A DNA stretch of 64,000 nt from Pseudokineococcus lusitanus (GTDB taxonomy: Bacteria > Actinomycetota > Actinomycetes > Actinomycetales > Quadrisphaeraceae), in NCBI RefSeq assembly GCF_003751265.1, contig NZ_RJKN01000004.1:248001-312000 (forward strand), given 5' to 3'. Under the pieces are notes generated by a model. The model was not told the origin of the DNA. It made no database searches and worked only from the letters and a program-made list of their open reading frames with translations. Position 1 is the stretch's first letter. Each line of letters opens with the position of its first letter. This document shows, in pieces, positions 8,836 through 17,370 of this stretch. Both the position numbers and the translations under genes were made by a program.

Positions 8836-11800
8836 CGGCCAGCTCCTCGTCGTTGATGTCGTGGTCGAAGAGCCCGCCGGACAGGACCGTCGGCAGGCCG
8901 GTGATCGGCTCGTCGGCGCGCAGGCGCTCGACGGCGTGCGCCAGGACGCTCTTCGTGCTGACGGGGTCGTCGACCTCGACGTACCCCCAGCGGCCGAAGC
9001 CCTGGTGGTTGTTGACCGCGGCGCACCACTGGTTCCGCGCGGTCGCCGCCTTCTCGGCGCGCTCCGTCTGCGACTTCCGCCCGCCCGACACCTCGAGCAA
9101 CAGGTGCCGCTCGACGCCGGAGCCGTCGGGCGTGAGTCGGACGACGAAGTCCGGCAGGTATCGACGGGCAGCACCCTTGTGCAGGTACGGGACAGCCAGC
9201 TCGAGGTGGTCGTTCTTGACGTAGGCCGCGACGTCCTTCGACGCCTCCAACGCCCCGGCCGCGATCTGCTCCCACGTGTTGCCGTCCGGGCCGTCGAGGA
9301 CGACGCCGTCCACGTGGCACTTCTCGGGGTCCGTCTCGATGACGCGTTTGGTCGTCGAGAAGTCGACGACGTCGGTGCACCCCGTCCGGCCAAGAGCGCT
9401 GAAGACCGGGAGCACGAGCGGCTCGCGACCACCCTTCGGCTGGTTGATCGCCTGGTAGATCTGCTCGGCCGCCTCGGACCGCCGCGTCCCGATGAGGAAG
9501 AGCCCCGGGAAGGTCGACTGCTCGTACTCCACCCGCGTCCTGAGCCACTCCTCCGCGATGCGGACGAGCTGGGGGAAGAGCCACGGACGGGTGCCGCCGG
9601 GGTCGTTGTCGACGGCGAAGCGGCGCATCAGCGCCTTGGCCAGCTCGAAGGCGACCGTCCGCTCCCGCGCCCGCTGGAAGCGACCGAGGTCGTGGACCTC
9701 TTCGCTGCCGATGAGGCCGGCCACCTCGGTGAGGGTGGCGACCTCCTCGGTGCGGACCCGGTGCACGGGAACCTCGCTGAGGTCCGCGGAGACCCGGTGG
9801 TCAGGGAGCTCCACGCGGTACCCGTCCAGGCGCGGGAAGGTGATCCGGGCGGCGCTCCGGTTCTCCTGCGCCTTGACGGCCTGCGGCTGTCGCCCGGGCA
9901 CCGGGTCGGCGGCGGGCCGGTCGCTGGGGATGAAGCTGAAGGGGACGCCGTAGACCTCGGCGTACTCCGGCGCGAAGCGGCCGTCCTCGCCGACCACGTA
10001 CGAGCGGCGGCGCAGCCCCCGACCGACCACCTGCTCGCAGAGCAGCTGGGAGCCGAAGGCCCGGACCCCGAGGACGTGGGTCACCGTGTTGGCGTCCCAG
10101 CCCTCCGAGAGCATCGAGACGCTCACCACGCACCGGACGCCCGCGCCCAGGCGCCCCGGCTTGCCAACCGTGTTGAGGACCTCCCGCAGCAGGTCGGCGT
10201 CGTCGAGGTCGTCGGCCGTACGGCCGGTGCGCGCGACGTGCTCCGCGCGGAAGGCGGCGATCTCCTCGCCGGCCGCCGTGCGGAAGTCGGGGGTGAGCGC
10301 CTCTCCGGACTCGAGCTGCGCCGAGTCGACGAGGATCGTCCGCGGGCGGGAGAGGTGCCGGCCGTCGACGACGTTGCTGAGCAGCGGCAGCTGGCCGGGG
10401 ACGTGGACCGGTGGACCGTCCTCTCCCCCGGCCTCGACCGGCTTCGTCCAGCCGGCGATCGTGTCGTACACCCACCGGGACACCAGCGTGTTGGGGCAGA
10501 CGACGATGATCACCGGCGGCGTCGACCCCGCCCGTAGCGAGTCCTCGCGGCGCTGCGCCTCCCACCGCTCGAACGCCCGCTCGTAGGAGGCGTAGAGGCT
10601 CTTCAGCGCGCCGTCCAGCGTGGGCGGCAGCTCGCGCGTCTCGACGAGGCGCACGTCCTTCGCCACCCGCTTCGGCAGCACGTCACCGACGTGGTCCCAG
10701 AGGTTGAGGTAGGCGACGGTGTCGCCCTCGGAGTCGTCGGCGACCGGGACGCGGGGGATCTTGACGATCCCCGATTCGATGGCGTCGAGCAGCGAGAAGT
10801 CGCTGACCACCCACGGGAAGATGTAGCCCTCCGGGTAGCCCGAGCCGCTGAGGAAGAACGGCGTCGCCGAGAGGTCGTAGACCGCCTTGACGTCGAAGCG
10901 CTCCGCCACCGCCCGGATCCCGGAGAACCACACCCCGGCCTCGTCGTTGCGGGCGAGCGCCTCCTTCTTGTCGGCGCCCTTGAGGTCCTCCGCCCGGCTC
11001 GCGCCCAGGACCGCAGCGGCCGCCGTCGCGTAGCAGTGGTGCGCCTCGTCGTTGAGGACGACCAGCGGGCCGCCGTCGCCGGGACGCCGCGAAGCCATCC
11101 CCCGCAGGACCCGGGCGACCATCATCGGCGGCGTCTCGGTGAACGGGTCCCCGTCGACCCGCGCGGTGACGAGGCGCCGAGTGTCGGCGCTGATGCCGCG
11201 GCCCTCCTGCGTCGAGCGCAGCAGGAAGCTGTGGAAGTTGGTGACCGTCAGGGAGGCACGGCGCATGTGCGGCCAGAGGTCCGCGGGCACGAGGTCGCGC
11301 TCGGCGTAGTAGCTGCCCTTGTCGGTGGGCACGAGGACCCGCAGGCGGTCCCGGATGGTGATGCCCGGGGCGACCACGAGGAAGCGCGTCGAGAAGCGCG
11401 GGTCCTTGGGACGGGCCACCTTGTTGAGGGTCTGCCAGGCGATGAGCATGGCCATGACGACCGTCTTGCCCGAGCCCGTCGCCATCTTCAGCGCGACGCG
11501 GGGCAGGCCCCGGTTGAACTCGCCGTTGAGGCGCTGCAGCTCCTGGCGCACCCAGTCGTTGCCGTCACGGGCTGCCGCCTCGGCGATGTAGATCGCCGTC
11601 TCCGCGGCCTCCCGCTGGGCGAAAAGGACGCGGTTGCTGCGCTCGGGGTCGGCCCAGTACCGCAGGAGCCGCCCCGTCGTCTCGGTGACGTGCGGGTAGT
11701 CGCGGCGACGCCAGAGGTCGACGACCTGCCGGATCCGGTCGACCTGGTCGTTGCGCTCGCGACGCTCGTCGGTGCGGTGCAGCTCGAGCTCGGTCTGCCC

Positions 11801-11962
11801 CGACACCTTGCGCTTGCGCGGGCGCGGGACGGGCACCCACGACTCGCTGCGCCGCCGGCCCTGGACGACGTCGTCCTGGATGCCACCGCGGTCGTCGAGG
11901 CGCCAGTGCCTCGACGGGATGTCGTAGGGGCTCCCCAGGATGGGGTTGTCCGTCGCCGACAT
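8813..11962 (-). CDS. Type III-like restriction subunit: SF2 helicase with C-terminal nuclease
   Basis: 1049 residues and apparently intact. The N-terminal segment (SRHWRLDDRGG) matches the restriction helicases paired with this kind of methyltransferase (I believe the BPTD_3080-type family). Helicase motifs: Walker A ATGSGKTV (161-168), DEAH at 305-308, SAT at 365-367, and QVVGRGLRR (644-652). A C-terminal PD-(D/E)XK-like site is seen as PDF (937-939) and LLLEVSGG (954-961), with Ser959 where Lys is usual; Lys963 follows. It is the first gene of the pair, with the methyltransferase overlapping its end. If the methyltransferase is inactive, its survival implies either no independent cutting or protection by another enzyme. 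Confidence 0.88.
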   Translation of the reverse strand: MSATDNPILGSPYDIPSRHWRLDDRGGIQDDVVQGRRRSESWVPVPRPRKRKVSGQTELELHRTDERRERNDQVDRIRQVVDLWRRRDYPHVTETTGRLLRYWADPERSNRVLFAQREAAETAIYIAEAAARDGNDWVRQELQRLNGEFNRGLPRVALKMATGSGKTVVMAMLIAWQTLNKVARPKDPRFSTRFLVVAPGITIRDRLRVLVPTDKGSYYAERDLVPADLWPHMRRASLTVTNFHSFLLRSTQEGRGISADTRRLVTARVDGDPFTETPPMMVARVLRGMASRRPGDGGPLVVLNDEAHHCYATAAAAVLGASRAEDLKGADKKEALARNDEAGVWFSGIRAVAERFDVKAVYDLSATPFFLSGSGYPEGYIFPWVVSDFSLLDAIESGIVKIPRVPVADDSEGDTVAYLNLWDHVGDVLPKRVAKDVRLVETRELPPTLDGALKSLYASYERAFERWEAQRREDSLRAGSTPPVIIVVCPNTLVSRWVYDTIAGWTKPVEAGGEDGPPVHVPGQLPLLSNVVDGRHLSRPRTILVDSAQLESGEALTPDFRTAAGEEIAAFRAEHVARTGRTADDLDDADLLREVLNTVGKPGRLGAGVRCVVSVSMLSEGWDANTVTHVLGVRAFGSQLLCEQVVGRGLRRRSYVVGEDGRFAPEYAEVYGVPFSFIPSDRPAADPVPGRQPQAVKAQENRSAARITFPRLDGYRVELPDHRVSADLSEVPVHRVRTEEVATLTEVAGLIGSEEVHDLGRFQRARERTVAFELAKALMRRFAVDNDPGGTRPWLFPQLVRIAEEWLRTRVEYEQSTFPGLFLIGTRRSEAAEQIYQAINQPKGGREPLVLPVFSALGRTGCTDVVDFSTTKRVIETDPEKCHVDGVVLDGPDGNTWEQIAAGALEASKDVAAYVKNDHLELAVPYLHKGAARRYLPDFVVRLTPDGSGVERHLLLEVSGGRKSQTERAEKAATARNQWCAAVNNHQGFGRWGYVEVDDPVSTKSVLAHAVERLRADEPITGLPTVLSGGLFDHDINDEELADAAAPNH

Positions 11963-12331
11963 CTCACGCCCCCGCGTCTCGACCTCCCGACCGCCAGCAG
12001 TGCCGGAAGCCGTCTACAGGCGGCTGACACTAGACGAGCCGGGCGGCACGGCCGTCGGTGTGCCACACGCCTCTCCGCCCGAGCAAACGCCGGCGGAGCG
12101 ACTGGCGCCCCGATCCGGAGCTGCGCGAACCCAAGGGCTCACGCAGGAGCGGGTGGCGGAGGGCCGACATCGGCCGGCATTGCCAGCAGCCTCTCGAGAG
12201 AAATCTCGGCAACCCTCAGGAGCGAGCGCTGGCGGGCCCGACGATCAGGCCGCTCCTCCCTCGCCGAGACGCCGGCGTGCTCGTCGTGAACCTCGTCAAC
12301 AGCGCGGCGCACCGTCCGGGCGACCAAGCCG
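11963..12331. other. Intergenic stretch upstream of the restriction gene
   Basis: No clear gene. It should carry the promoter of the leftward restriction operon: TAGTGT on the minus strand near 12030 is a possible -10 about 65 nt before the ATG, and GGGGGCGTGAG abuts the start as a weak ribosome site. CTCTCGAGAG near 12193 is a short palindrome. Its base composition is less GC-rich than the flanking host genes. A weak open frame is listed separately. Confidence 0.4.
12139..12327 (-). CDS. Possible small ORF or gene remnant upstream of the restriction operon
   Basis: A 62-codon frame from TTG at 12327 (or a GTG five codons on), reading LVARTVRRAVDEVHDEH at its start and EISLERLLAMPADV near its end. 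It uses codons such as GTT, ATT, TCT and GCA that are rare in the host, which argues either for foreign coding DNA or for non-coding DNA. No family recognised. It lies immediately left of repeat copy B, on the same strand as the restriction gene. Low confidence; it may be chance. Confidence 0.15.
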   Translation of the reverse strand: MVARTVRRAVDEVHDEHAGVSAREERPDRRARQRSLLRVAEISLERLLAMPADVGPPPPAPA

Positions 12332-12435
12332 GTGCGCTCAGGACGCGGTGCACCGCGTCCGGAGCGCACGGGCTGGAGGGCGGTGCGTCGATGTGACGGC
12401 GGTCCGTCGGATCGACGCACCGACCTCGACGTCAG
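12332..12435 (+). repeat. Island-flanking double-hairpin repeat, copy B
   Basis: Second copy of the repeat at 5046-5152. Its first half, 12332-12369, is a 38-bp inverted repeat with a single mismatch whose core GGACGCGGTGCACCGCGTCC (12341-12360) is perfect. The second half has 11-bp perfect arms GGTGCGTCGAT (12382-12392) and ATCGACGCACC (12411-12421) enclosing GACGG/CCGTC. The copy ends at the stop codon of the MFS gene (12432-12434), which is also a leftward gene end, as for copy A. Confidence 0.75.
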
Positions 12436-13844
12436 CCCGCGTGGGGCGGCAGCGGGCGGCGCGTGGCCGCCGCGACGAGAACGAGCAGGACGAGGACGAC
12501 CGCGGCGCCGACGCCGACCCAGAAGGCCGCCGTCGTGCCGACCCGCTCCCCCACGAGGCCGGCGAGGGCCGAGCCGCCGGCGACGCCGAGGACGATGCCG
12601 CTCGTCAGGAGCGTGAAGGCGAGGCCCGCGCCGCCCTCGGGCGCGAGGCGGCCGGCGACGTCGGTGATGGTGACGAGCAGCGGGCCGACGGCGAGGCCCG
12701 CGAGCACCGTGGCCAGGACGAGCGGCAGCAGCGACGGCGACGCGAGGTGCATGACGGCGGCGCCGACGACGAGGAGCACCGCCGACCCGGCCCACCGGCG
12801 CCACGGGCCGAGCGAGGCGGGCAGGGCGACGACGGCGAGCGCCGTCACGGCGGAGCCGACGGCCATGGCGGCGGCGAGGAGGCCGCCGACCTCGGGGACG
12901 CCGGCGTCGTCCGCCGACGCGACGAGCGAGACGTTGCTCGCGCCGAAGAAGACGCCGATGGCGAGCATGCCGACGAGCGGCACGAGGACGAGGGGCTCGA
13001 ACCCGCGTCCGGCCGCCTCGGCCCGCCGGCGCTCCTTCAGCGCGGCGCGGTCGGCGGCCGAGCGGGCCGGCACCGCGGCCGCGCTGGGGTGCAGGGCGAA
13101 GGCGGTGACGAGGCCGACGACGAGCACCGCCGCGAGCACGACCGGCGCCGTCGCGCCGAGGAGGACCGCCGAGAGGCCGACGAGGGCCGGGCCGAGGGCG
13201 AAGCCGACCTCGTCGGCCGTCCCCTCGAAGGCGAACGCCGTCCGGACGTTCCTGGGCGACATGACGAGCCAGCGGGCGCGGGACATGGGCCCGACCTGGG
13301 GGACGGTGAGGCCGACGAGCGCGGCGCCGGCGGCGAGCGCCGTCGGGTCGCCCGAGGCGGCGGCGGTGAGCAGCGCCACGAGCGCGAGGGCGTGCAGGCC
13401 CGCGACGACGAGCAGGACCGGGCGCTGGCCGCGCCGGTCGGCGACGGCGCCGCTCACCGGGGCCCCCACGGCCTCGCCGACCGCCGCGGCCGCGGCGGCG
13501 AGCCCGGCGGCGGCGGCGGAGCCCGTGGCCGCCGTCGCGAGCGTGAGGACGCCGACGGGGACCATCGTGATGGGCAGCCGGGCGAGGAAGGCCATGACGA
13601 GGTAGGAGCGGCCCGCGACCGGCGGCAGCTCGCGGTACTGCGCGAAGGAGCCGACGAAGGCCTGCCAGCGGCCGCGGCCCGGGGGCGCCGCCGCGGCCGG
13701 GCCGGCCGAGGGGGCGGGCGCCGGCGTGTGCGCGGCGGGGGCGTCCGCGGCGTCGGCCGGGGTGAGGGTCGTGCGGGGGACGTCGGCGTCGGCGGGGCCC
13801 GAGGGGGCGCCGTCGGCGGTGCGGGACGGAGGGGTCGTGCTCAT
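12432..13844 (-). CDS. MFS transporter
   Basis: 470 residues with a Pro/Ala-rich N-terminal segment of about 65 residues followed by twelve hydrophobic helices. AVADRRGQRPVLL (helix 2-3 loop) is the major-facilitator signature. A likely drug or metabolite exporter; the substrate cannot be told. The ATG at 13844 has GGAGCG about 6 nt upstream. A TACCGT hexamer near 13930 on the same strand would give a leader of about 85 nt. Divergent from menE. The last codons merge into repeat copy B. Confidence 0.8.
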   Translation of the reverse strand: MSTTPPSRTADGAPSGPADADVPRTTLTPADAADAPAAHTPAPAPSAGPAAAAPPGRGRWQAFVGSFAQYRELPPVAGRSYLVMAFLARLPITMVPVGVLTLATAATGSAAAAGLAAAAAAVGEAVGAPVSGAVADRRGQRPVLLVVAGLHALALVALLTAAASGDPTALAAGAALVGLTVPQVGPMSRARWLVMSPRNVRTAFAFEGTADEVGFALGPALVGLSAVLLGATAPVVLAAVLVVGLVTAFALHPSAAAVPARSAADRAALKERRRAEAAGRGFEPLVLVPLVGMLAIGVFFGASNVSLVASADDAGVPEVGGLLAAAMAVGSAVTALAVVALPASLGPWRRWAGSAVLLVVGAAVMHLASPSLLPLVLATVLAGLAVGPLLVTITDVAGRLAPEGGAGLAFTLLTSGIVLGVAGGSALAGLVGERVGTTAAFWVGVGAAVVLVLLVLVAAATRRPLPPHAG

Positions 13845-14012
13845 GCAGGTGCGCTCCAGCGGGCGAGCCTCCCCACCACAGGCCTCGCGCAGTCCCTGGA
13901 GCCCGTCCGCCGGACCCGTCGCCCCCACGGTAACCCGGCCCGGGCGGGCGGGACGAGCCGCGCGCGGCCCCGCCGGCACCGCGGCCGACGGCCCGCGCGG
14001 CCGCCCGCTGCC

Positions 14013-14018
14013 TACCCT
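14013..14018 (+). promoter_or_regulatory. -10 hexamer of menE (leaderless type)
   Basis: TACCCT followed by 6 nt and the ATG at 14025. Confidence 0.5.
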
Positions 14019-14024
14019 GCCGGG

Positions 14025-15254
14025 ATGAGCCCGCAGGCCCCCGGCGTCCTCGAGGTCCCGGTCGACGCCGCCGCCGCGGGCGCCGACGACCCCGACGGCT
14101 GGGCGGCCGGGGCGCAGGAGCTCCTCGCCCGCCGCCTGCGCGCGGGCGCGCCCGTCGCACCGTCCCTGCTGCCGCTGCCCGGCGGCCCGGGCGACGACGC
14201 CCTGCGCGCCGCCGCCCGCGACGCCGGCCCCGCCGCGGCGGGCGCGGTGCTCCTCCTGCCGACCTCGGGCAGCACGGGGGCGCCCCGGCTCGTGCCGCTC
14301 GGCGCGGACGCGGTCCGGGCGGGTGCGCGGGGCGGCGAGGCCGTCCTCGGCGGTCCGGCGTCGTGGCTGCTGTGCCTGCCCTTGGCGCACGTCGCGGGGT
14401 GGAACGTCCTCGCGCGGGGCGCCGTCGCCGGGACCGTGCCCGCCGCCCTGCCCCCGGGCACGCCCTTCACCGCCGACGCCTTCGTCGCGGCGGCGGAGCG
14501 CCTGCTCGCGCGCGCCCCGGGGCCGGTGCGGACGTCGCTCGTCCCCACCCAGCTCGTGCGCCTGCTCGAGGACCCCGGGGGCCGGCGGGTGCTCGCCGCG
14601 CTCGACGCGGTGCTCCTCGGCGGCGCGGCCGCCCCGCCCTCCCTGCTCGCCGCCGCCGCGGACGCCGGCGCCCGCGTCGTGCGCACCTACGGCGCCACCG
14701 AGACGTGCGGCGGCTGCGTCTACGACGGCGTCCCCCTGCCCGGCGTCGAGGTCGCGCTCGAGGACGACGGGCGGGTGCTGCTCGGCGGCGACGTCCTGGC
14801 CCTCGACCAGCCCGTGCGCGCCGGGACGCGCTGGACCCGGACCGCCGACGCCGGCCGCTGGGTCGACGACCCCGCCGCACGGGGCGGCCGCCGGCTCGAG
14901 GTGCTCGGCCGGCTCGACGACGTGCTCGTCACCGGCGGGGAGAAGGTCGCGCCCGCCGCCGTGGAGGCGGTCCTCGCGGGAGCCCCCGGCGTGCGCGAGG
15001 TCCTCGTCGTCGGCGTCCCCGACGAGCGCTGGGGGCAGGCGGTCGTCGCCGTCGTCGTCCCCGCCCCCGGGGGGCCCGCGCCGGACCTCGCGGCGCTGCG
15101 GGCCGCCGCGGCCGCCGCGCTGGGGCGGGCCGCCGCGCCGCGGCGGCTCGTCCTCGTCGACGACCTGCCGCGCCGGGCTCTGGGCAAGCCGGACCGCCGG
15201 GCGGCCGCGGCGCTCGCGGCGGCGGCGGACGGCCCGCCCCCGGGCGGCGGGTAG
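14025..15254 (+). CDS. menE: MenE, o-succinylbenzoate-CoA ligase
   Basis: A 409-residue adenylate-forming enzyme, shorter than usual but complete. Seen: the P-loop TSGSTGAPRLVPL (about 83-95), LPLAHVAGWN, the adenylate motif YGATETCGG (about 224-232), the hinge motif GRLDDVLVTGGEKVAPA, and the C-terminal catalytic Lys in RALGKPDRR. It activates o-succinylbenzoate for MenB. The final TAG overlaps the -10 element proposed for menA, and menA begins 11 bp after it. Confidence 0.93.
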   Translation: MSPQAPGVLEVPVDAAAAGADDPDGWAAGAQELLARRLRAGAPVAPSLLPLPGGPGDDALRAAARDAGPAAAGAVLLLPTSGSTGAPRLVPLGADAVRAGARGGEAVLGGPASWLLCLPLAHVAGWNVLARGAVAGTVPAALPPGTPFTADAFVAAAERLLARAPGPVRTSLVPTQLVRLLEDPGGRRVLAALDAVLLGGAAAPPSLLAAAADAGARVVRTYGATETCGGCVYDGVPLPGVEVALEDDGRVLLGGDVLALDQPVRAGTRWTRTADAGRWVDDPAARGGRRLEVLGRLDDVLVTGGEKVAPAAVEAVLAGAPGVREVLVVGVPDERWGQAVVAVVVPAPGGPAPDLAALRAAAAAALGRAAAPRRLVLVDDLPRRALGKPDRRAAAALAAAADGPPPGGG

Positions 15255-15257
15255 GTT
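15252..15257 (+). promoter_or_regulatory. -10 hexamer of menA overlapping the menE stop codon
   Basis: TAGGTT, whose first three bases are the menE stop, lies 8 nt before the GTG of menA. Confidence 0.35.
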
Positions 15258-15265
15258 CTCCCGCC

Positions 15266-16147
15266 GTGGCGACGGCGGGTCAGTGGGTGCAGGGCGCGCG
15301 GCCGAGGACCCTCCCGGCGGCGGTCTCCCCCGTCCTCGCGGGCACGGGCGCCGCGGCGGCCCTGGGCGACGCCCACCTCGGACGGGCGCTGCTCGCCCTC
15401 GTCGTGGCCCTCGCCCTCCAGGTCGCCGTCAACTACGCCAACGACTACTCCGACGGCGTCCGCGGCACCGACCGCGACCGCGTCGGCCCGCTGCGGCTCG
15501 TCGGCTCGGGCGTCGCCGCCCCGGGCGCCGTCCGGCGCGCGGCCTTCGCCGCCTTCGGCGTCGCCGCCCTCGCGGGGCTCCTCCTCGTCGTGCTGACGGG
15601 CCACTGGTGGTTCCTCCTCGTCGGCGCCGCCTGCGTCGCCGCCGCGTGGACGTACACCGGCGGACGCCGCCCGTACGGGTACCTGGGCCTCGGCGAGGTC
15701 TTCGTCTTCGTCTTCTTCGGCCTCGTGGCGGTGCTCGGGACGACGTACGTCCAGGTCGACCGGGTCGGCGTCGTCGCCGTCCTCGCGGCCGTCGGCGTCG
15801 GGCTGCACGCCTGCGCGATCCTCGTCGCCAACAACCTCCGCGACGTGCCGACCGACGCCGTCGCCGGCAAGCGCACCCTCGCCGTGCGGCTGGGCGCGCC
15901 GCGCACCCGGACCCTCTTCGCCGCGCTGGTGCTCGTGCCGCCGCTGCTGGCCCTGCCGGCCGCCGCGGTCCTCGGCTCCGCCTGGCCGCTGCTCGCGCTC
16001 CTCGCCCTCGTACCCGCCGTGCCGCCGGCCCGCACCGTGCTGGGCGGGGCGCAGGGGCGGGCGCTGGTCCCGGTGCTGGCCGCCACGGGACGGCTCGAGC
16101 TCGTCCACGCCGCGCTGCTCGCGCTCGGGCTGGCCCTCGCCGCCTGA
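15266..16147 (+). CDS. menA: MenA, 1,4-dihydroxy-2-naphthoate polyprenyltransferase
   Basis: A 293-residue UbiA-superfamily membrane enzyme with about nine helices that attaches the prenyl tail in menaquinone synthesis. Both Asp-rich prenyl-diphosphate/Mg2+ motifs are present: NDYSDGVRGTD (about 60-70) and NNLRDVPTDAVAGKR (about 190-204). The GTG start lies 11 bp after the menE stop, forming a menE-menA unit. N-terminal QWVQGARPRTLPAA is typical for MenA. Confidence 0.93.
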   Translation: MATAGQWVQGARPRTLPAAVSPVLAGTGAAAALGDAHLGRALLALVVALALQVAVNYANDYSDGVRGTDRDRVGPLRLVGSGVAAPGAVRRAAFAAFGVAALAGLLLVVLTGHWWFLLVGAACVAAAWTYTGGRRPYGYLGLGEVFVFVFFGLVAVLGTTYVQVDRVGVVAVLAAVGVGLHACAILVANNLRDVPTDAVAGKRTLAVRLGAPRTRTLFAALVLVPPLLALPAAAVLGSAWPLLALLALVPAVPPARTVLGGAQGRALVPVLAATGRLELVHAALLALGLALAA

Positions 16148-16218
16148 GCGCCGGCGCGCTGACACGCCGGGGACCTGGCGCGCACGCCGTCGGGGCCGGG
16201 GGCTGCGACGATCCCCGC

Positions 16219-16539
16219 GTGGCAGCGGTGGACGTGCGGGCGGACGGGGCGGACGCCTACCTCGTGGTGGTGGCGGCAGGCGCCGGCGAGGTCGACGCGC
16301 TCGCCGAGCCGGGCGAGGAGGGGGCCGGCGACGCGCGCGTGCGGCTCGTCGTCACCGAGGACGTGCTCGTGGGGCTCGACCTGCTCGACGAGGACGCCCC
16401 CCAGCTCGTGCGGACCCTGGCCGACGTGCTCGCGGAGGACGGCTCGTGGCGACGGCTCCCGGCCGAGGTCGCCGTGGGCGACGTGCTCGCCGAGCGGCCC
16501 GACGTGCGGGCCCGCGTGCAGGCGCTCCTGGCGGGCTGA
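16219..16539 (+). CDS. Small hypothetical protein after menA
   Basis: 106 residues, acidic and soluble, with no membrane segment or motif I recognise. It starts at GTG 16219 after a 71-bp gap from menA. The ending RPDVRARVQALLAG and the overall composition look like genuine coding sequence in host codon usage. It converges on the DUF4229 gene with only 4 bp between stops. Confidence 0.5.
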   Translation: MAAVDVRADGADAYLVVVAAGAGEVDALAEPGEEGAGDARVRLVVTEDVLVGLDLLDEDAPQLVRTLADVLAEDGSWRRLPAEVAVGDVLAERPDVRARVQALLAG

Positions 16540-16543
16540 CGCC

Positions 16544-16831
16544 TCAGGCGTCGCGGCCGCGGGCGGCGTCGTCCGCCGCGTCCTCGGCCTCGGTGTCGTC
16601 GAGGCCGCGCCGCCGGGGCCGCCGCGGCAGGTCGGCCGCCCGGCGCTCCTGGCGCTCCTCGAGGTGGCGGACCACCTGGTCGCGCGGCCCGCGCAGGACG
16701 ACCAGCGACACGAGCAGCGAGCCGACCGCCGTGGCCAGCAGCCACCACACGTCCCGCAGCCCCGCCGCCCACGCGGCCGCGCCGACGGCGGCGAGGACGG
16801 TCAGCCGGAGGAGCGAGTAGCGCAGCAGCAC
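16544..16831 (-). CDS. DUF4229-type small membrane protein
   Basis: 95 residues: two hydrophobic helices near residues 8-25 and 30-45, then a charged tail with HLEERQERRAADLPRRPRRR. This matches the actinobacterial DUF4229 pattern, function unknown, often near menaquinone genes. The GTG start at 16831 is set by a -10 hexamer 6 nt upstream. Confidence 0.65.
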   Translation of the reverse strand: MLLRYSLLRLTVLAAVGAAAWAAGLRDVWWLLATAVGSLLVSLVVLRGPRDQVVRHLEERQERRAADLPRRPRRRGLDDTEAEDAADDAARGRDA

Positions 16832-16837
16832 CGTCCC

Positions 16838-16843
16838 AGGGTA
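16838..16843 (-). promoter_or_regulatory. -10 hexamer of the DUF4229 gene (leaderless type)
   Basis: TACCCT on the minus strand, 6 nt from the GTG at 16831. Confidence 0.5.
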
Positions 16844-16956
16844 GGCGCCGGGCCCGCGGCGGTCGCACGCCCTCCGGGGCCGCGGCGCCCCGGCGACGTG
16901 GTCGACGTCGCACCCGGACGGGCGCCCCGGGACGGGCGGCGCCGCGGGGCCGTCCG

Positions 16957-16962
16957 TACCAT
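16957..16962 (+). promoter_or_regulatory. -10 hexamer of the PLDc_N gene (leaderless type)
   Basis: TACCAT followed by 6 nt and ATG 16969. This favours that ATG over the GTG three bases earlier. Confidence 0.45.
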
Positions 16963-16968
16963 CGGGTG

Positions 16969-17274
16969 ATGCTGCGCGCCGTGCTCGTCCTCGTCGCCCT
17001 CGGGCTGGCGGTCTACACCGTGCTCGACGTCCTGCGGAGCCGGGACGAGGAGATCGCCGTCCTCCCCCGCACCGCCTGGGTGGTCCTCTGCATCGTCCTG
17101 CCCGTGCTCGGCCCGGTGCTGTGGCTGACCGTCGGCCGCCAGCGCGCCGAGGGCGGCGGCGGGGGCGGGGGCGGCCGTCCGCCCCGTGGCCCGCTCGGCC
17201 CGGACGACGACCCCACGTTCCTGCGCGACCTGCGCGACCTCGACGGCCGGCCCGGGGACGGCACGCGCACCTGA
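16969..17274 (+). CDS. PLDc_N-domain small membrane protein
   Basis: 101 residues. Two hydrophobic helices (about 3-20 and 36-53) with the hallmark PVLGPVLWLTVGR between helix and tail identify the cardiolipin-synthase N-terminal (PLDc_N) domain found alone in many actinobacteria; role unknown. The middle holds a run of eight glycines. It ends 22 bp before a perfect palindromic terminator shared with the convergent ccsB. Confidence 0.75.
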   Translation: MLRAVLVLVALGLAVYTVLDVLRSRDEEIAVLPRTAWVVLCIVLPVLGPVLWLTVGRQRAEGGGGGGGGRPPRGPLGPDDDPTFLRDLRDLDGRPGDGTRT

Positions 17275-17295
17275 CCCCGCCCGGTCCGCAGCCCC

Positions 17296-17341
17296 GACGA
17301 CGAGAGGGCCCCCGCCACGTGGCGGGGGCCCTCTCGTCGTC
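17296..17341. terminator. Perfect bidirectional terminator hairpin
   Basis: A 46-bp perfect palindrome (two 23-base arms, centre CCACGTGG at 17315-17322) between convergent genes. There is no T tract on either side. Confidence 0.8.
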
Positions 17342-17370
17342 CGCCGCCCGGGGCCCGGGCGGCGGGTGGG

